Source of the DNA: Pseudomonas cremoricolorata
GTDB lineage: Bacteria; Pseudomonadota; Gammaproteobacteria; Pseudomonadales; Pseudomonadaceae
Reading direction: 5' to 3'
NCBI RefSeq assembly: GCF_000759535.1
Contig: NZ_CP009455.1
Span: 4,588,001 to 4,652,000, forward strand
Length of the DNA stretch: 64,000 bases
The notes under the pieces were generated by a model. That model saw nothing but the letters and a program-made list of their open reading frames with translations. It had not been told where the DNA came from and did not search any database. Positions 59,295 through 64,000 of the stretch are shown here, in pieces. Position 1 is the stretch's first letter. Each line of letters opens with the position of its first letter. The position numbers were made by a program, and so were the translations under genes.

Positions 59295-59858
59295 ATGAAC
59301 AGTTTAGCTTCAGACCTTCAGCCACTCCTTTCAACTATCAAACTCGTGATTACCGACGTGGACGGCGTACTCACTGACGGCAGACTCTATTACGACGCCA
59401 ATGGAGAATGCATTAAGTGCTTTCACGTCCGTGACGGGATGGGCATGCGCTTACTGGAAGAAAACGGTGTCAAAGTCGCCGTGGTGTCGGGTCGTGATTC
59501 AGCGGGGTTGCGCAGAAGAATTGCTGATTTGAATATCACCACATTCAAGCTCGGGGTGAAAGACAAGTTTGCAGCCTGCAGAGAGCTTATGATTCAGACA
59601 GGGATCCCCGCAGAGCATACGGCCTGCATCGGTGATGACTGTATTGATCTCCCTGCCTTTAAAGCTTGCTCTCTTTCTTTTGCAGTAGCTGATGCTCCAG
59701 ATTACGTAAAAGCAGCAGCAACCGGCACCCTCTCTCTATCCGGTGGAGCGGGTGCGTTTCGTGAAGTTGCAGACGCCATTCTTTTTGCGCAGGGCAAGGG
59801 TGCGGTTATCACATCAGCGGAAGGCTACTCAACTGTCATGAGCAAAATGTCACAATGA
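59295..59858 (+). CDS. kdsC: Kdo-8-phosphate phosphatase KdsC
   Basis: This 187-residue HAD phosphatase removes the phosphate from Kdo-8-P. Motif I is VITDVDGVLTDG with nucleophile Asp21 and Asp23, motif II is VVSGRDSAGLRRR, and motif III/IV is IGDDCIDLPAFKAC. It is tetrameric and capless, as in C0-type HAD proteins. The start at 59295 gives the usual length; a start 15 codons upstream is possible, since neither has a strong ribosome site. Second Kdo gene of the locus. Confidence 0.93.
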   Translation: MNSLASDLQPLLSTIKLVITDVDGVLTDGRLYYDANGECIKCFHVRDGMGMRLLEENGVKVAVVSGRDSAGLRRRIADLNITTFKLGVKDKFAACRELMIQTGIPAEHTACIGDDCIDLPAFKACSLSFAVADAPDYVKAAATGTLSLSGGAGAFREVADAILFAQGKGAVITSAEGYSTVMSKMSQ

Positions 59859-59904
59859 CTCGTTAGTCTTTTATCATTGAACCCACAGACCTAAGGTATT
59901 TCCC

Positions 59905-60579
59905 ATGGCAATTATCGTATCAGACCAAGGATTGAATAATATCCTAGATATCCCGTCAGAAGCTAAAGGCAATATAGAAATTAGTATAAGCGGCAATAAC
60001 AATCATGTAAAAATCCAAAACCTTCGACGCGTGGATAATCTAAAACTCACGATCCAAGGTGACAACGGAGTCTTCGAAATGGACCCATTTAGAATCGGGA
60101 GACTTTCTGTTCTCATCAAGAATGGCAGTTCGGTTACGATCGGCAGAGCTACCAGTATCGAAAGCGCTCAAATACTGGCCGATCACTCTACTCAAGTGCA
60201 GATTGGCGAGGACTGCATGATTTCCTACAACGTTCAAATGCGCACTACCGATGCACACGGGATCTACAGCCTGACTTCCGGTGAGCGTCTTAATCCTGCG
60301 GGCGACATCAAGATCGGTGAACATGTGTGGCTCGGACAAGGCGCTTTGATTTCCAAAGGAAGCGTCATCTCCAGAAATAGCGTCGTTGGCGCATCCTCTT
60401 TTGTACAAAATAAATCGTTCCCCCCCTCATGCGTTATTGCAGGCACTCCTGCATCACTGATTAAGAAAGGGGTGATCTGGGATCGACGAGAGGCTGACAA
60501 AGTCGAGTTCAGTGATGACAGCATGGACCCCCAGTTTGAAAGATGGTGGAACATCGCCCGTCTCGACGCCGAGCTCTGA
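59905..60579 (+). CDS. Left-handed beta-helix (hexapeptide) acyltransferase
   Basis: This is a 224-residue protein. Residues ~22-100 are an irregular parallel-beta region (ISISGNNNHVKIQNL, VLIKNGSSVTIG). Residues ~100-190 carry hexapeptide repeats of the CAT/NodL type: IGEDCMISYNVQMRTTDAHGIY, IGEHVWLGQGALISKGSVIS, NSVVGASSFV, and ending IAGTPASLIKKGVIW. The catalytic His is probably that in DAHGIY. It likely acetylates a sugar of the polysaccharide. Lower GC and weaker codon bias than core genes suggest horizontal origin. Confidence 0.85.
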   Translation: MAIIVSDQGLNNILDIPSEAKGNIEISISGNNNHVKIQNLRRVDNLKLTIQGDNGVFEMDPFRIGRLSVLIKNGSSVTIGRATSIESAQILADHSTQVQIGEDCMISYNVQMRTTDAHGIYSLTSGERLNPAGDIKIGEHVWLGQGALISKGSVISRNSVVGASSFVQNKSFPPSCVIAGTPASLIKKGVIWDRREADKVEFSDDSMDPQFERWWNIARLDAEL

Positions 60580-60606
60580 CCCTTAACCAGGTAGTCAGTT
60601 TAGGAT

Positions 60607-60634
60607 GTGGTCATCGATTCGGTCGAATGACCAC
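60607..60634. terminator. Hairpin between convergent acyltransferase and GT61 genes
   Basis: An 8-bp outer stem (GTGGTCAT / ATGACCAC) with further inner pairing lies in the 97-base gap between two convergent stops. No T run adjoins it. Confidence 0.4.
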
Positions 60635-60676
60635 GCCCAATAACATCGATGACCGCTTGCGTTAGAGATCGTTCGA

Positions 60677-61753
60677 CTAGGAACCCAATCCCCATTTCTC
60701 GATGATGACTTGCTCTAATCGCGCGAGATCAATCTCAATATCTTTTTGGTAAGGAATCGAGTCGCCGAAGCTTTCACACGTCAGTACATCATACCGGGCA
60801 GCTCCAGATATCAAGCCCAATGACCAGAAGACTTGCGTATATGCGTCCTTCGCCTGCATCTCCAGAAAGCATGCACCGGGTTGCGCGTAAATCACGTTCG
60901 CCAGCCCAGCTCCATGTGGCGCAATGACGAATCGAGCATGTCGGAAGACACTGGCTTGCTGTTTGAGCGTGAGATCACCAAGCCTGACAATGGAGAACTC
61001 GTATTTTTCAAGTAGCGCAATCAATTCGGTCTCATTGATAATCTGCCTGTTACCCTTGACCGCGTCTTTCCTGGATATATAGACACGTTCTGTAACACCC
61101 TCCACTCTCTCTTCCGAAGACATCAAACTTCTAAGCCACTCAATATGACCCAGAGAATGAACGGGATTGGAGAACAACGTGGGAACTATCGCATCTTCAA
61201 TCAAGACAGGGCTGCTGCGCTGAATAAAGTGGCAATTTTTTCCCTTGCCGACTCCCAGCTTGAATAGCGTCTCCCATTGGAAGCGTTCGATCGGGCCATT
61301 GAACACCAGACCTTTGGCAATTGAAGAAAAGCGCGATCCGTTGAGCGCCGTGAATTTCGACAGCCAGTTGAACATCCAGTGATAAAAGTTCTGCTGACCA
61401 CCAATGATTGCCGTAGGCTCACTGATGATGTGCGTGCAAGGTGCGTTAAGGTCTAACTCGCCCGATTCAATTCTCGCAATCATTCTATCGATATGATCAT
61501 GAAGCATAGTATCGCGAAGAATCCAGCCCTCTTCGGTTACAATTAATCCATGGGATTTATAGAATCTGATGTTTTTCAAATGCGCCACGGTGAGTGAGCC
61601 ATGTGAAAATGATGCAGCGAACCTGGTGCCGTGTTTTTCAACCAGCGGCTGAGCGCTGGAAACTTCGACGTCCTCGAAATCCGCACCCTTGTGCATTGCA
61701 TACTCTCTGACTGTTAAAACCCGCACGCAGCGTCCTCGCATTTGGCTTGACAT
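60677..61753 (-). CDS. Glycosyltransferase family 61 (DUF563-type)
   Basis: This is a 358-residue protein. NFYHWMFNWLSKF is the N-terminal GT61 motif, RVYISRKDAVKGNRQIINETEL the Arg-Lys donor region, and FVIAPHGAGLANVIYAQPG the signature HGAG loop. Bacterial GT61 members are found in capsule and LPS clusters and often transfer pentose or Kdo-like sugars; the donor here is unknown. The first ATG lacks a ribosome site, and an internal ATG at codon 20 with AGAGAG upstream could be the true start. It is transcribed against the main locus. Confidence 0.83.
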   Translation of the reverse strand: MSSQMRGRCVRVLTVREYAMHKGADFEDVEVSSAQPLVEKHGTRFAASFSHGSLTVAHLKNIRFYKSHGLIVTEEGWILRDTMLHDHIDRMIARIESGELDLNAPCTHIISEPTAIIGGQQNFYHWMFNWLSKFTALNGSRFSSIAKGLVFNGPIERFQWETLFKLGVGKGKNCHFIQRSSPVLIEDAIVPTLFSNPVHSLGHIEWLRSLMSSEERVEGVTERVYISRKDAVKGNRQIINETELIALLEKYEFSIVRLGDLTLKQQASVFRHARFVIAPHGAGLANVIYAQPGACFLEMQAKDAYTQVFWSLGLISGAARYDVLTCESFGDSIPYQKDIEIDLARLEQVIIEKWGLGS

Positions 61754-62860
61754 GAAATGAAATCAATATACATAGAGAATCGCACAAATACAATTTTCTG
61801 AGTTCCTGCCACCTCCCTGCGGCTTCTGGCGCCCTCTAGGCCTGCTAGGCCTGGGTGCGCTACGGCTTGCGGCTACCTTTCGGCGTTTTTCAAGGCGTGC
61901 CACAGATGAACGCCACCGGAGCTCGAGGGACATTTCGAAACACACTTACCTATAACATTCCTACTAACTACCGACCGACATGCATCACGCGGTTTAGTAG
62001 GGTAAATCGTATTTTGGGGAAATGATGTAAGTAAATTCGCCCAAGGTGCCTGGGGGCGAGAAACGTGGCATCGTGCTTCTGGGTAGCCCTGAGCTTGCGA
62101 AGACCTAACTTCGAGGCTAACCCACCTATAGCATTGACCAAGCGGGTAAGAAAGGAGCAAATGCCGATCTACTCTAGCGAATGATCCAGTTCGTTGCTCA
62201 GCGGATGATGGAGTTCGACGCCAAGGGCCTTTGCGGCGACAGCTGGTACGTTGAAAGCATCTACAGAGTCAACGGTCTCGACGAATACCGTGACCGCCTC
62301 TGGCAAACCTGCGCTGCCGTTGTCGATGCTAAGAACCCGAAACTGACCCTCGTGGCGGCTCTGTGAGGCACGGTCTTAGCCCTGAATGGTAACGCCGAAG
62401 CCAGCAACAGTGGCGCCTGATTGCAGCCCAAATGCGCGAAAATGCTCCAGGATCGCGGCGCTCATGAATCGTTGAGAAGACGAAGGATTCTGATCAACCC
62501 TATCACTTGGGCAAACATGACATACGGCCGGCCACGCCTCTACTGGCAGGCAACCAGAATCTTTTGAAGTGAATACCCATGCAGGAAGTGGCTGGGCGCT
62601 GCCTGAACAGACTCCGATTGGATTAGAGTGTGCTGGAGATAGCCTCGCATGCACACCGTTACAGCGTCGCCCCACACTGCTGACTTACTTACAATAGTCA
62701 AAAGCGGCTAGCGTTTTACAATGGGCGCCCTCAAGCGCTTTCGCTGTGCTGCTATCGGCCTTGGGCAGCCCTCATTCAAAACCCTTCCTGCAGAGCCTCA
62801 CGGTCATTGCCTGACCCAATAAGAACAATGACCGTCGTCAGCCTCATCAAAACCGACGAT
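61754..62860. other. Eroded, largely non-coding region at the locus edge
   Basis: About 1.1 kb holds no intact gene. The recognisable item is the transposase remnant at 62181-62366. A leftward open frame at 62376-62675 ends in FRAFGLQSGATVAGFGVTIQG but matches nothing I know and has no ribosome site. Base composition varies sharply along the stretch, as expected from piled-up insertions and decay. Confidence 0.5.
62181..62366 (+). pseudogene. IS256-family transposase fragment
   Basis: About 61 codons read AQRMMEFDAKGLCGDSW, YRVNGLDEYRDRLWQT and KNPKLTLVAAL, which align with the N-terminal region of IS256/Mutator transposases (ER.NYRNGYR.R.W.TR.G...L.IPKLR). The catalytic DDE portion is absent and several key residues are altered. 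No terminal inverted repeats were found, so it is a dead remnant. Confidence 0.55.
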
Positions 62861-63661
62861 TCAACCGATTTTGATGTAACTGGACAGCCTTCGACTGATC
62901 AGTCGATTCAGCGCGGCAATCTGGTCTTTGGTAAACATATCCAGTAAGTCGAAGTCATCGTTGATTCCTTCGAACGGTGATGTTTCACGCGCACTGTCAG
63001 CGCTCAGCTTTTCGAAGGAATTCGGTATCCGCGCGACGACCTGCGCCCAGTCGTCGCTTGCACCCGCCCAGTCTGATCCATGGCGATGGCGCATTTCCAA
63101 CGGCCAGATACGAGGATCAAGCTTCGCCTCGTCCACTTTGTAAAGATGTGCGGTTGGACACGTCACAAACAAGAGCCTGAATGGAACATCAGGAAACTCT
63201 TTCTCGATAGCCTGGACGACATGATTCAATTCAGTTTCCTGAACAGCCGCATGATCTTTGGCATAAGGCCATGCGACCAGGGGCTCGGCATGCCCACCAA
63301 ACCTGACGAAGGTCACGCACTGCCCTGAAGATCGGACTTTTGACGCCATCGACTTGTGCTTGTGCGTCAACTTACTCTTCGCCTCGTTCCTTCCTTCTTC
63401 AGTCCAGACCGATTCATTATTCTCATCCCGCTTGAACTCGTGATGATACAAAATTCCATAGGCATCACATATCAACGAATTCGACGGCTTGCTGAGGGAA
63501 AGCCCTTCGCAAAAATGATTTCCATCCGTTTCGATAATTTTAGAAACTGACTTTAGTGAAGAAACTGTCCAATCGAACGCACTCGAAACGAATCGCTCCC
63601 CAGTGTGATTCTTAAGTTGCTGAGCGACTTGGCACCAAGCGCCTAGACTGACATATAGCAT
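62861..63661 (-). CDS. DUF1796-type putative papain-like cysteine peptidase
   Basis: This 266-residue protein has no signal peptide. LYVSLGAWCQVAQQLKNH puts Cys10 in the position of the proposed catalytic Cys of DUF1796, and FVSSAFDWTVSSL is the second family motif. YGILYHHEFKRD supplies candidate His residues. RLLFVTCPTAHLYKV lies in the middle. The start at 63661 has AAGGA seven bases upstream; a 12-codon longer reading is weaker. Such proteins often occur in polysaccharide gene clusters, but their substrates are not known. The family call is from motif memory. Confidence 0.6.
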   Translation of the reverse strand: MLYVSLGAWCQVAQQLKNHTGERFVSSAFDWTVSSLKSVSKIIETDGNHFCEGLSLSKPSNSLICDAYGILYHHEFKRDENNESVWTEEGRNEAKSKLTHKHKSMASKVRSSGQCVTFVRFGGHAEPLVAWPYAKDHAAVQETELNHVVQAIEKEFPDVPFRLLFVTCPTAHLYKVDEAKLDPRIWPLEMRHRHGSDWAGASDDWAQVVARIPNSFEKLSADSARETSPFEGINDDFDLLDMFTKDQIAALNRLISRRLSSYIKIG

Positions 63662-64000
63662 TCGAGTGTCCTTGTGACCGCCAGATTTGGCTGGCAATGC
63701 CAGTTTACAAAGAGTGTATATGCAACTGCCTGAATTTTGCCTCAGTTGCTAATCCTAGGTCTAGCTTCATGCGCCTTGCTGGATCACCGAGTGAAAGCGA
63801 CGTCCCATCAGAAAGCGAGGGTCTCTCACCCGCATGCTCACCCAGCGGTAAGGGGCCTTATCCATCCACGACGCACGCCGTCTGACTTTTTGAAAAAGAT
63901 CAAACGCCGATAAACGGCACGCGGCCCCACCCGACAAGACCAGCCTTCCTTCGGTGAGTTGCTGGTTTCTGTCTGCTCACTGCTAAGCGCGCGTGGAACG
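63662..64000. other. Unassigned sequence at right window end
   Basis: The last 339 bases contain no supported gene; a 62-codon frame at 63697-63885 lacks a ribosome site and similarity. Part of it must carry the promoter of the leftward peptidase-like gene. Nothing else is recognised. Confidence 0.4.

Noticed and set aside
62376..62675. Leftward 99-codon open frame in the eroded region
   Set aside because: No ribosome site and no family recognised; only its last ~25 residues look protein-like, not enough to call a gene.

Overview
The window looks like a chromosomal segment of a Pseudomonas close to the P. putida group. The evidence is high GC content, Pseudomonas-style REP elements, an EarP/EF-P pair with the Arg32 rhamnosylation system, and a gene neighbourhood (hybrid kinase SagS, glutathione peroxidase, MsrB, AlaA, HtpX, Tpm, DEAD-box helicase, class II DAHP synthase, OhrR-type regulator, EF-P) that matches a conserved Pseudomonas block. 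Species was not determined.

Bases 1-18900 are accessory. A leftward cluster holds an Ig-like multi-domain protein, two large proteins whose N-termini resemble the clostridial P47/OrfX (TULIP-fold) family, and an RHS protein cut by the window edge. Rightward from the same intergenic region lie a 137-codon gene and a complete 1723-codon RHS protein. An isolated usher/tip-pilin pair follows, with no chaperone or major pilin. The accessory block ends at an operon of five tRNA genes (Glu-Gly-Glu-Gly-Gly, leftward) with a clear sigma70-type promoter and a terminator.

Bases 19800-47400 are ordinary core genome. They include oxidative-damage repair and defence (free Met-sulfoxide reductase, Gpx, MsrB, OhrR-type regulator), the biofilm-linked hybrid kinase SagS, membrane proteolysis (HtpX), RNA helicase, aromatic amino acid entry, EF-P and its rhamnosyltransferase, a metallophosphoesterase of the PlcP/LpxH-like type behind a convincing Pho box, RecQ, PyrF and ComEA.

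Bases 47400-63700 are a surface-polysaccharide locus with lower GC. A phosphomannomutase gene, an ABC-2 permease/ATPase pair (KpsMT-like), a KpsE/CtrB-like inner-membrane protein, an OPX lipoprotein, a GDP-mannose enzyme, a KpsS/KpsC-like Capsule_synth protein, a glycosyltransferase, KdsA and KdsC run rightward. Together they indicate an ABC-transporter-dependent, Kdo-linked capsule that uses GDP-mannose or a derivative. A hexapeptide acyltransferase, a GT61 glycosyltransferase, a transposase remnant and a DUF1796-type putative cysteine peptidase form its ragged right edge.

Start codons were re-chosen where an upstream Shine-Dalgarno sequence or family length favoured a site inside the longest open frame. 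All family calls come from reading the translated sequence. No database search was run.
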